From: Bacillota bacterium
GTDB lineage: Bacteria; Bacillota; Clostridia; Lachnospirales; Lachnospiraceae
Direction of reading: 5' to 3'
NCBI GenBank assembly: GCA_023443225.1
Contig: JAEZVF010000104.1
Location: 62,001-126,000 of the forward strand
DNA length: 64,000 bases
Shown here: positions 41,930-49,914 of the stretch, piece after piece
Numbering within the stretch: the first letter of the stretch is position 1
How the letters are laid out: every line of letters begins with the position of its first letter
Program-made: the position numbers and the translations under genes
The notes under the pieces: generated by a model
The model's input: only the letters and a program-made list of their open reading frames with translations
Databases searched by the model: none
What the model was told of the DNA's origin: nothing

Positions 41930-43019
41930 GGATTTCTCCTTTAAACAAATCAAGTGCACGTCTTACAACTGCATCCATATTATAATAACGGTATTCTGCT
42001 AACCGCCCAAGAAAAATGACATCTTCTTCCTTTTCCATTTCCTGTTGATACAAAGCAAACTGTTCTTTGTATTCATACGTCGGAAATGGATAATAAGGTT
42101 CTCCCTCGCTGTTCGGATATTCTTTTAATATTGTGGTCATTTTATGCTCTTGACCAGTCATTTTTTTAAATTCCGTAATTCGTGTAAAATCGTAATCGTT
42201 TGGATAATTGACAACCGGTGCAGCCTGATATTCTTCTTTAGCATAAGTCTCAAATACAAAATCAATGCTTCGATAAGCCATCTTACCATGCTTGTAATTA
42301 TAAAAATAATCGGTTGGTCCAGTATAGATTAGTTTCTCATACTGTATAAAATCAATTACTTCTTTATAATCTGTATTTAAAAGTATTTTTATATTCTTGT
42401 TTGAGGTCATTTTTTCACACATTTTCGTGTATCCGAATTTAGGCATTCCCTGATACTTATCATTAAAATACCTGGTATCCCGATTTAATCGGATTGGAAT
42501 TCTTGATATTACAGAGGTATCAATTTCTCCTGGATCGAGCCCCCATTGCTTCTTCGTATAAGTTTCAAATATCTTTTCATACAGATCCGTACCAACTTTA
42601 CTGAGTGCCACGTCTTTACTGGTTGTTATATATTGGATGGGGGTAGCACGGCTTTTTAGAAATCCTTCCACTTCATCACAGGATAAATTCATATTATAAA
42701 GTTTATTAATCGTTTCCACTGTAATTGGCATGGGAATTAAATTACCATCAACATAAGTTAATACTCTGTGCCAGAAATCATTCCAAGGTGTAAATTGTCC
42801 GAGATACTGGTACACTTCTCTGTCATTGGTGTGGAATATATGAGGCCCGTAATTATGAATTAATATGCCATCTTCATTGTAGGAATCATAGATATTACCC
42901 CCTATGTGATTCCGCTTTTCAATGACTAATACCTTTTCGTTTAATACATTTGCAATTCTCTCTGCCATGGTAAGCCCTGCAAGTCCTGCTCCAACTACGA
43001 TATATTTATATTGCATCAT
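41922..43019 (-). CDS. glf: UDP-galactopyranose mutase
   Basis: FAD enzyme of 365 residues converting UDP-galactopyranose to UDP-galactofuranose, the donor of Galf residues. The dinucleotide fold is at the start (YIVVGAGLAGLTMAERIANV), with VIEKRNHIGGNIYDSYNEDG and NYGPHIFHTNDREVYQYL. YTGPTDYFYNYKHGKMAYRS and YYPFPTYEYKEQFALYQQ complete the active site. AGGAGG lies 7 nt before the ATG. The surrounding glycosyltransferases suggest a Galf-containing surface glycan. No galactofuranosyltransferase was clearly recognised. Confidence 0.96.
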   Translation of the reverse strand: MMQYKYIVVGAGLAGLTMAERIANVLNEKVLVIEKRNHIGGNIYDSYNEDGILIHNYGPHIFHTNDREVYQYLGQFTPWNDFWHRVLTYVDGNLIPMPITVETINKLYNMNLSCDEVEGFLKSRATPIQYITTSKDVALSKVGTDLYEKIFETYTKKQWGLDPGEIDTSVISRIPIRLNRDTRYFNDKYQGMPKFGYTKMCEKMTSNKNIKILLNTDYKEVIDFIQYEKLIYTGPTDYFYNYKHGKMAYRSIDFVFETYAKEEYQAAPVVNYPNDYDFTRITEFKKMTGQEHKMTTILKEYPNSEGEPYYPFPTYEYKEQFALYQQEMEKEEDVIFLGRLAEYRYYNMDAVVRRALDLFKGEIHG

Positions 43020-43058
43020 AATAAAACCTCCTTTATATAACTTTCTTTCTATCTTATT

Positions 43059-45089
43059 TTATTTTTCTTTCTGCGTATCGTATACTGTGGTAGTCCATTC
43101 CCCTTCTCCATCCTGATATACGCTAGTATAAGTATTCTTTATGTTTTCTTCATTCATATCATATTCTTTACTGATACGGTTATCATTGTCAACAATGATA
43201 TATCGGATATGATTCATTTTAACAAGTGATTTTAATGCTTCCTTAGAATCTGCCTCATACATCAGCTTAACCTGAACATCTCTTGCCATGGTATCATAAC
43301 CGGCAGACCATGCATAATACGTCCAGCCTTGATATAACATCGCTCCACCTAATACCACTCGGTTTAATGCATAATTCGAAGTCAGAAAGATATCTTTTGA
43401 ATTGGAATTCTCCTGTATCCAACTTGACAAGGTGTCATTTAAGTCAAACACAAATGCAAAACTGCTCTGATTCTTACGTAAAACAGTGGTATAGTCATAA
43501 AACCCGGTTGCAGTTAGGGAAATTGTAATCAGTATACCAACTAGTGTAATCCATATCTTTTTTTCTTCAAAAAGTTGAACCAGATAATCAGCTGCCAATA
43601 TACCAAGTAACATAATTGCTATCATAATATATTTATGATTAACCGTTACATCCGGGGTAAGGGATAAGGTAAATGCCAAAATCATAGGTGCTAAAAATGC
43701 AACCATAAGATACTTTCTAACTGTATTTCCAGCTAAAAAAGCGGCGATTAAAATCACGGGGAGTATTCCCAGTAATCTTTTCAAATAATCCATCACCCCA
43801 AACAAGGTTGGATTTTCAGCAAGAAACCCAAAATATAATTTTGTAGATACCGCCGAACCACTAATAAAAAATTTTGCCTGCATCATAGATAGACCTGCTG
43901 CAGTCACTGCCGTGATTAGGAATTCCAAACGACGTTCAGAGCAGATTGCCAAGATAAACAATACCGTGAAAGCTCCAATTAGAGCAGCACCGTTCCAAAA
44001 CGCAATCGAACCTAGAAAAACTCCAGTTACAATTGCCAGTCTAAGATCCTGTACGGCCCAGCCTTTTTTAGTTAAAAAAATAGTTTGAAAAAATCTCTTT
44101 TCTTCCTTTATTGTTTCAAACATAGCATATAAATGTGGCAAAAATACCATGATGACCAAAAGAATCACTGCTATGGAAAAGGCTAAATGTCTTTGATTAC
44201 AATATACGTTTAGATTCCATAGTCCCCATTCCTCATGGGTGGTATATCCTATGAAATCCCGATTACTTCCTAATGCTTGAAGGATATTTGTTCCTTTGGG
44301 AAGTTCGGATAAGTATGTGAAAAGACTTTCTGAACTGCGAAATGCAAAAAACAAACAAGCCAGATATCCTACTGATCTTTTACCGGATATCTTCACAGCC
44401 AGCACAAAAAGTAATAGAAATGCTGAAATGAAACTGAATATACTTGCTATATTAAATGCATAATCAAGTCTCATACCAAGGTATTCCAGGTTTCCTATGA
44501 AAAACTGATACATAAAGTGATATTTAATATCTTGACCGGCAAAGTGAGAATACTGTGTTGGAAAATTATTTCCCTTGGAAAAAGAACGAATCATACCCAA
44601 ATGTGGAGAAAAATCACTAAATACGGATGGTCCCACATATAGTTGATCTTTACTTATAAAAAAGGTTGTCCACATAAGTGAAGCAGCTAATAAGGTTACC
44701 AAAAAGAGAAATACCATATCAGTCCATGGGATACTGCTATTTTGACTTCGGAAATCCGTTGTTAGAAAAACAGTATTCGTCTTACTCTTACTCCTTTTAA
44801 GAATGAAACAAAGCGATGACAGTATAAGAAACAGGGGCATCACAATTGCATTGGCATATTTTAAGGGTGTTTCAGATTCTCCAAAGAAATAGGCGACAAA
44901 ATAGGTTGTCCAAGTCACACATAATGTCCCAGATAAAAACCAGGCCGGTAGTAAAACAAAATAAGGTGATAGAAAGATTTCACTCCTATTGTAGGCTTTT
45001 GCAGTTAAATGCTTTAATTTAGGAGAAGCGATTGTACATATTGCGCAGCCGGTAAATAAGCAAACAAATATGTAGATAATTCCTAACAT
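43059..45089 (-). CDS. Large polytopic membrane protein, putative GT-C glycosyltransferase
   Basis: Protein of 676 residues with about 13-15 predicted membrane segments and a soluble C-terminal region (about 560-676). It is not clearly DUF2298, but a segment after the first loops (QYSHFAGQDIKYHFMYQFFI) resembles the DUF2298 neighbour's WFSGTNLNYYYIGQF in position and pattern. This suggests distant homology. The charged segments SNRDFIGYTTHEEWGLWNLN and SLTPDVTVNHKYIMI could line an active site. It overlaps the GT2 gene upstream by 7 nt and has GGGGAAG 5 nt before its ATG. Function inferred only: transfer of a lipid-linked sugar. Confidence 0.65.
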   Translation of the reverse strand: MLGIIYIFVCLFTGCAICTIASPKLKHLTAKAYNRSEIFLSPYFVLLPAWFLSGTLCVTWTTYFVAYFFGESETPLKYANAIVMPLFLILSSLCFILKRSKSKTNTVFLTTDFRSQNSSIPWTDMVFLFLVTLLAASLMWTTFFISKDQLYVGPSVFSDFSPHLGMIRSFSKGNNFPTQYSHFAGQDIKYHFMYQFFIGNLEYLGMRLDYAFNIASIFSFISAFLLLFVLAVKISGKRSVGYLACLFFAFRSSESLFTYLSELPKGTNILQALGSNRDFIGYTTHEEWGLWNLNVYCNQRHLAFSIAVILLVIMVFLPHLYAMFETIKEEKRFFQTIFLTKKGWAVQDLRLAIVTGVFLGSIAFWNGAALIGAFTVLFILAICSERRLEFLITAVTAAGLSMMQAKFFISGSAVSTKLYFGFLAENPTLFGVMDYLKRLLGILPVILIAAFLAGNTVRKYLMVAFLAPMILAFTLSLTPDVTVNHKYIMIAIMLLGILAADYLVQLFEEKKIWITLVGILITISLTATGFYDYTTVLRKNQSSFAFVFDLNDTLSSWIQENSNSKDIFLTSNYALNRVVLGGAMLYQGWTYYAWSAGYDTMARDVQVKLMYEADSKEALKSLVKMNHIRYIIVDNDNRISKEYDMNEENIKNTYTSVYQDGEGEWTTTVYDTQKEK

Positions 45090-46045
45090 TCCACTTCCCC
45101 TTTCTTAATACAGTCTGAAATCAGATACCTTGGTCTTGCCTTTACCTCATGGTAGATTTTTGTTAGATATATTCCTATAATCCCGAGGCTAATCATAATG
45201 CAGCTTCCAATAAGAAGCTGCAGTAAAATTACGGTAGTAAAACCATCCAACGCCTTTCCAGAAAGTTTCATATATAATGTCTGAATTCCAAGTCCAATGG
45301 ATACGAAGAACAATACCGTTCCAAGGATTGTAATAAAATGTAGTGGCACCGTCGTAAAGGACGTAATTGCATTGACTGCTAGTTTAAATAAGCGTAAAAC
45401 AGACCATTTGCTTTTTCCATCCACCCGCTCTTTGACATCAAATCCAATTTGTTTTCGCGAAAAACCAACCCAAGCTGACATACCACGAAAAAAGGTTGTC
45501 TTCTCCGGCATTTGTTTCCATGCTTCTACTACTTTTCTATCAAGGATTTTATAATCAGAAGCGTTACTTAAATCAATATTTGAGGTTTTATAGATAAATT
45601 GATAAAATGTTTGTGCACAGAATTTATGGAAATATTTCTCTTTACCCCGTGTGTTTTTAACCCCTTCAACAACATCATATCCCTCTTCCCTCCAAATTCT
45701 TACCATCTCTGGAAGTAATTCGGGAGGATGCTGCAAATCAGAGTCCATCACTGCTATGATATCGCCTTTCGCATACTCCAGACCGGCACACAAAGCAGAC
45801 TCCTTACCAAAATTTCTACTAAAACGAATTGCATTGACATTCTTTAACTGTGTCGAAAGCAATAGCAATTGTTCCCATGTATTATCTTTAGAACCGTCAT
45901 CCACTATTACAAACTCGTGTTTTATCGTATGAAGATTTAAGACATTATCGATCATCTGAATAGAATGTCGTATATGATTGCCTTCTTGATAAACAGGTAT
46001 CACGACCGATAAGGTTACTTGTTCCGTTTGAATGGATTTATACAT
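45083..46045 (-). CDS. Membrane-bound family 2 glycosyltransferase, GtrB/DPM1-like
   Basis: Protein of 320 residues. The N-terminal GT-A domain has LSVVIPVYQEGNHIRHSIQM, FVIVDDGSKDNTWEQL, and the DXD-like VMDSDLQHPPELLPEM. Two C-terminal membrane segments (FITILGTVLFFVSIGLGIQ and LLIGSCIMISLGIIGIYL) anchor it. This is the GtrB/ArnC pattern for transferring a sugar to undecaprenyl phosphate, supplying a donor for the GT-C-like proteins. The ATG at 46045 has GGAGG about 9 nt upstream. It overlaps the AAA ATPase end by 8 nt. Confidence 0.92.
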   Translation of the reverse strand: MYKSIQTEQVTLSVVIPVYQEGNHIRHSIQMIDNVLNLHTIKHEFVIVDDGSKDNTWEQLLLLSTQLKNVNAIRFSRNFGKESALCAGLEYAKGDIIAVMDSDLQHPPELLPEMVRIWREEGYDVVEGVKNTRGKEKYFHKFCAQTFYQFIYKTSNIDLSNASDYKILDRKVVEAWKQMPEKTTFFRGMSAWVGFSRKQIGFDVKERVDGKSKWSVLRLFKLAVNAITSFTTVPLHFITILGTVLFFVSIGLGIQTLYMKLSGKALDGFTTVILLQLLIGSCIMISLGIIGIYLTKIYHEVKARPRYLISDCIKKGEVEC

Positions 46046-47630
46046 TAACAGTGTCCTCCAACAAGATCTCCGATAGCTGTTCTTTTGTTGGGTCTTTAAA
46101 AGAAACAACACGATTGGCATGATTTACTACCATTTTTTCAAATATATTTCGAATTCCTCTGGCATTGCCAAATTCCTTAATCGCTTCCGCACTCATACTA
46201 CTATCCAAGCTCTCCTTTATTGCATGGAAGGCCTTCTCTTCTATTGTAAAACCGGATTTCCCAGCCATCGTATTCAATATTTGTATTAATTCATCTACCG
46301 TATAATCCGGAAAATCAATAAACTTATTAAATCTGGATATCAATCCGGTATTCGACTTTAAAAACTGTTGCATTTCATCCCGATATCCAGCTACAATGAC
46401 AACCAGATTGTCTCTATGATCTTCCATGATTTTAACTAAGGTATCAATTGCCTCACTGCCAAAATCATTATTTCCTAAATTACTTGATAAAGCATAAGCC
46501 TCATCTATAAATAGAATTCCTCCAATTGCACTCTCTGCAACTTCTCTTACCTTTAGAGCAGTCTGTCCGACATAACCTGCAACCAGACCGGAACGATCTG
46601 TTTCTACTAAATTGCCATCTGTAAGTATTCCTAATTCCTTATATATTTTAGCAACTAATCTGGCAACGGTTGTTTTGCCGGTTCCCGGATTACCTGTGTA
46701 TACCATATGATAAGACATATCCATAGTAGGCATATTATATTCTTCTCGTAATTTTTTAACTTTAATCATATTAATTAGAGAATTTATCTCGGTTTTGACA
46801 GAATCTAAACCGATCAAGGAATCTAACTCCTCCATAAAATCGCTGAGTTTATCTATGGCCTGCTTAGGTTCAGGCTGTACCAAAGTTTCTTCAATACTTT
46901 TGCATTCGTTAGATGTTTCATTAGAAGTCTTTGGGGCTTCTTTCTTATTTTTATTCGATTGTAGGTCTTTCTTTTTTCCCTTTGCGTTTTGATATATATA
47001 TTTATTCTTATAGCACTCAAAATCACCAACTGACGCAAGAAGTAACTCATTGCTACATTCTAATACATCATTGCTGATTTTGCGAAATACATACCTTTCA
47101 TCAATGGTATAGGAGAGATTACTGCCTGTTTTTATAAATGCACTTACCTGACTATAATAGCCCAAGATAAATCCAGTCAATTTAACACTCTTTGAATTGT
47201 TTAAGTAAGACATGGCTAATAATAAATTCAGTAAAGCATCAAAGAATAAACCTGCTATGCTTGAAGAATGTTCAACATCACGTAAGCTGCATAGTTGAAG
47301 TAAAATAGGAGGTGTCTTTAAGATCTTCTGGGCCTTTATGACTAACTCATCTTCTGATGTTTCAAGATTCATAATCCCGATCATGTTCTGCTCTGGTATC
47401 TCTGCAATGTAACTGCATTCTTCAGCATGAAAACATCCACATACGGAAGCTAGCTGTACCAAGACAGCTTGTATGTATAGATCCAGCATTTCATTGATCG
47501 AATAATTTAATATAGACTCTGGCTTTTCCCAGTATCCTTCCTGCCACAACATGTCACAGCAACGAACCAGGGCTCTATAATTATCTTTTCCAATCTGAAA
47601 CAGTTGATTCTTAGAATACCCCTGCGCCAT
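46038..47630 (-). CDS. AAA ATPase of the CbxX/SpoVK family with unassigned N-terminal domain
   Basis: Protein of 530 residues. The C-terminal ~270 residues are a CbxX/CfxQ AAA module: Walker A is TGNPGTGKTTVARLV near 313, Walker B ILFIDEAYALSS near 370, and sensor/arginine motifs VVIVAGYRDEMQQF and SRFNKFIDFPDYT. SpoVK of B. subtilis is a homologue. The first ~230 residues are helical with one Cys-rich patch (LASVCGCFHAEECSYIAE) and no recognised domain, followed by a Lys-rich linker. It leads the glycan operon, from its own promoter at 47704. It may remodel a complex of that pathway or act in sporulation; neither is shown. Confidence 0.85.
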   Translation of the reverse strand: MAQGYSKNQLFQIGKDNYRALVRCCDMLWQEGYWEKPESILNYSINEMLDLYIQAVLVQLASVCGCFHAEECSYIAEIPEQNMIGIMNLETSEDELVIKAQKILKTPPILLQLCSLRDVEHSSSIAGLFFDALLNLLLAMSYLNNSKSVKLTGFILGYYSQVSAFIKTGSNLSYTIDERYVFRKISNDVLECSNELLLASVGDFECYKNKYIYQNAKGKKKDLQSNKNKKEAPKTSNETSNECKSIEETLVQPEPKQAIDKLSDFMEELDSLIGLDSVKTEINSLINMIKVKKLREEYNMPTMDMSYHMVYTGNPGTGKTTVARLVAKIYKELGILTDGNLVETDRSGLVAGYVGQTALKVREVAESAIGGILFIDEAYALSSNLGNNDFGSEAIDTLVKIMEDHRDNLVVIVAGYRDEMQQFLKSNTGLISRFNKFIDFPDYTVDELIQILNTMAGKSGFTIEEKAFHAIKESLDSSMSAEAIKEFGNARGIRNIFEKMVVNHANRVVSFKDPTKEQLSEILLEDTVNV

Positions 47631-47703
47631 TAAGACACATCCTTTCTGTCAGTGATGCAATAAACATTTATAGAATATTTACAATAATTACTTAACTCAA
47701 ATA

Positions 47704-47732
47704 ATTATACTATATTATTCCATAAATGGAAA
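47704..47732 (-). promoter_or_regulatory. Promoter of the AAA ATPase-glycan operon
   Basis: On the minus strand TTTCCA (47732-47727), 17-nt spacer, TATAAT (47709-47704), about 75 nt before the AAA ATPase start. The -35 overlaps the palindrome TTCCATTTATGGAA (14 bp with central TT), a possible operator. This gap also separates recG. Confidence 0.5.
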
Positions 47733-47740
47733 GTGCAATT

Positions 47741-49795
47741 CTATAAAGTACCGAAGTCAAAATGCTCTATTCTATCTGTAAATGTAGGGTTACTTTCATA
47801 AATATACTGTCTTTCTTCATCACTTAATGATTTTGCTGTTTCATTTGCTTTTAATAGTACCTGGGCATCTGCATAGATATCTCCAATTCTAAATTCCAAG
47901 TCGCCACTCTGCCTTATCCCAAACATATCACCAGGACCTCTTAGTTTTAAATCCTCCCCTGCTATATAAAATCCATCATTGGAACTATTTAAGATTTCTA
48001 ATCGTTTCTTCGTTTCTTTGCTTGAGGAACCGCTAACTAGGATGCAATAGGATTGGTGCTTTCCTCTGCCGACACGCCCTCTAAGTTGATGTAATTGGGC
48101 AAGTCCAAACCGTTCTGCATTCTCAATCATCATTACGGTAGCATTAGGAACATTCACTCCAACTTCTACTACAGTTGTAGAAACTAATACTTGAATGCTA
48201 CCTTCTGCAAATTGTTCCATGATTTCATTTTTCTCTTTTGCCTTCATCTGACCATGAAGGAATTCTACTTTAACTTCTTTCGGTAATGCTTCCTTGATTT
48301 TTTCTGTGTATTCGATTACATTCTCTGCTTCAATTGCTTCACTTTCTTCTACCATAGGACAGATTACATAGGCTTGCCTTCCCTCAGAGACTTGTTTTGC
48401 TATAAATTGATAAGCCGTTTCCCGATAGCTAGTATCCACTACACAGTTTTTAATTTTCAAACGGTCTGCCGGAAGCTCATCAAGTACAGATATATCCAAA
48501 TCACCATAAAGAATGATTGCCAAAGTTCTTGGTATTGGTGTAGCGCTCATTACAAGTATATGGGGGTGCTCTCCCTTTACAGATAATAATTCCCTTTGTC
48601 TTACCCCAAAACGGTGCTGCTCGTCCGTTATGGCAAGTGCAAGATTTGCATATTCCACCTTTTCTTGAATTAAAGCATGCGTACCCACAATGATATCGGC
48701 TTCCTGACTCCGGATTTTTTCACAAGCTTTCTTCTTTTCAGAAGCTGTCATGGAGCCAACCAGTAATATAACATGAATATCATAACCGGAAAACAATTGC
48801 TGTAAAGATTGATAATGCTGTTTTGCCAAGACCTCTGTCGGAACCATTAAACTACCCTGGTACCCATTCTGTGCGATTAGAAATAATGCCAACGCAGCCA
48901 AAATGGTTTTTCCAGAACCGACATCTCCTTGAATAAGACGATTCATGGTATGATCCCCTGTAAGGTCATTTTTTATATCACTCCAAACCCTTTGCTGTGC
49001 TTTGGTTAATTCATAGGGTAATTGATGAATCAGATGTTCACATTCTTCTTTTACGTTGATTGTATATTGGTTTTCCCATGTCGTCTTATTCTTCTTTAAT
49101 GTTTGTAAGGCTAGTGTAAATAGAAAAAACTCATCAAAAGCAAGCCTATTTCTAGCTTCTAACATATTCTCACGACATTTTGGAAAATGAATTTCATTCA
49201 CAGCATGTTTATAAGCAATTAAATTATTTTCTTTTAGTATCCTCTTTGGTAAATAATCTTTTGAAAGATCTAACTCTAACAGAGCTGCCTTAACTGCTTT
49301 CGATACAGCATTATTTGTAATACCAGAAGTTAATGAATAAACCGGCTGAAGCACATTCATTTTGGCACGATATTCCTCCCGGGTATAGATACTTGGCTGT
49401 TCGATCACTAGCATTCCATTTTTTCGTACCACTTTACCACGAAACAGGAAATGATATCCCATACGTAGTTTATTCTTCAGAAAAGGCATATTAAACCAAG
49501 TTAAATACATCATCCCACTTGAATCCTTAACACGGCAGGTAAGTATTCTAAGATTACGTACCTGTCTTGTTTGTGGTGAAGTGATAACAGATGCTTCGAT
49601 CGTTGCAATGGTTCCTTCTATTAGACTATTTATCATTATGGGTGCCTCAAACAAATCATAGCCTCTTGGATAATGTTTTATCATGTCTTCCACAGTGAAG
49701 ATATGAAGCTTGTTAAAATCCTTTTCTGTTTTTTCACCAATTCCCTTCAACACTGTGATACGATCTGTTAAATTAATTGATTGTTTTTCTGACAT
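47741..49795 (-). CDS. recG: ATP-dependent DNA helicase RecG
   Basis: Branched-DNA helicase of 684 residues that regresses stalled forks. The N-terminal wedge domain (DRITVLKGIGEKTEKDFNKL through SVITSPQTRQVRNLRILTCR) binds forks. The motor has GDVGSGKTILAALALFLIAQ (Walker A), DEQHRFGVRQRE (DEQH box), ILVMSATPIPRTLA and QLHQLRGRVGRGKHQSYC. The last ~60 residues are the RecG wedge-stabilising C-terminus. The ATG at 49795 has AGAGGTG 6 nt upstream. It lies downstream of yloU-yloV, the common Firmicute order. Confidence 0.97.
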   Translation of the reverse strand: MSEKQSINLTDRITVLKGIGEKTEKDFNKLHIFTVEDMIKHYPRGYDLFEAPIMINSLIEGTIATIEASVITSPQTRQVRNLRILTCRVKDSSGMMYLTWFNMPFLKNKLRMGYHFLFRGKVVRKNGMLVIEQPSIYTREEYRAKMNVLQPVYSLTSGITNNAVSKAVKAALLELDLSKDYLPKRILKENNLIAYKHAVNEIHFPKCRENMLEARNRLAFDEFFLFTLALQTLKKNKTTWENQYTINVKEECEHLIHQLPYELTKAQQRVWSDIKNDLTGDHTMNRLIQGDVGSGKTILAALALFLIAQNGYQGSLMVPTEVLAKQHYQSLQQLFSGYDIHVILLVGSMTASEKKKACEKIRSQEADIIVGTHALIQEKVEYANLALAITDEQHRFGVRQRELLSVKGEHPHILVMSATPIPRTLAIILYGDLDISVLDELPADRLKIKNCVVDTSYRETAYQFIAKQVSEGRQAYVICPMVEESEAIEAENVIEYTEKIKEALPKEVKVEFLHGQMKAKEKNEIMEQFAEGSIQVLVSTTVVEVGVNVPNATVMMIENAERFGLAQLHQLRGRVGRGKHQSYCILVSGSSSKETKKRLEILNSSNDGFYIAGEDLKLRGPGDMFGIRQSGDLEFRIGDIYADAQVLLKANETAKSLSDEERQYIYESNPTFTDRIEHFDFGTL

Positions 49796-49824
49796 ATCGG
49801 ACACCTCTAAATTTTCTTTATAAA

Positions 49825-49910
49825 AAAAGATTCTCCGCAGCGTCATTCCGACGAATGCTCATAGAAATATCTCCACTTCTATGAGAGCCTACCGGCTCGA
49901 AGAATCTTTT
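49825..49910 (-). terminator. Four-armed structured terminator-like element between yloV and recG
   Basis: A perfect 10-bp outer stem AAAAGATTCT (49825-49834) / AGAATCTTTT (49901-49910) encloses three hairpins: CATTC/GAATG (loop 4, 49844-49857), CTCATAGAA/TTCTATGAG (loop 10, 49858-49885), and AGCC/GGCT (loop 4, 49886-49897). On the minus strand it starts 5 nt after the yloV stop codon and its 3' arm runs into seven T residues, so it should act as a terminator. The recG start is 30 nt beyond. It is not a tRNA: no CCA end, no T-loop motif and no anticodon arm of normal length. Confidence 0.7.
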
Positions 49911-49914
49911 AGGT

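Noticed and set aside
49825..49910. tRNA gene
   Set aside because: The cloverleaf shape lacks the T-loop consensus, a 7-bp anticodon-stem arrangement and CCA; the outer stem is 10 bp and ends in T7.
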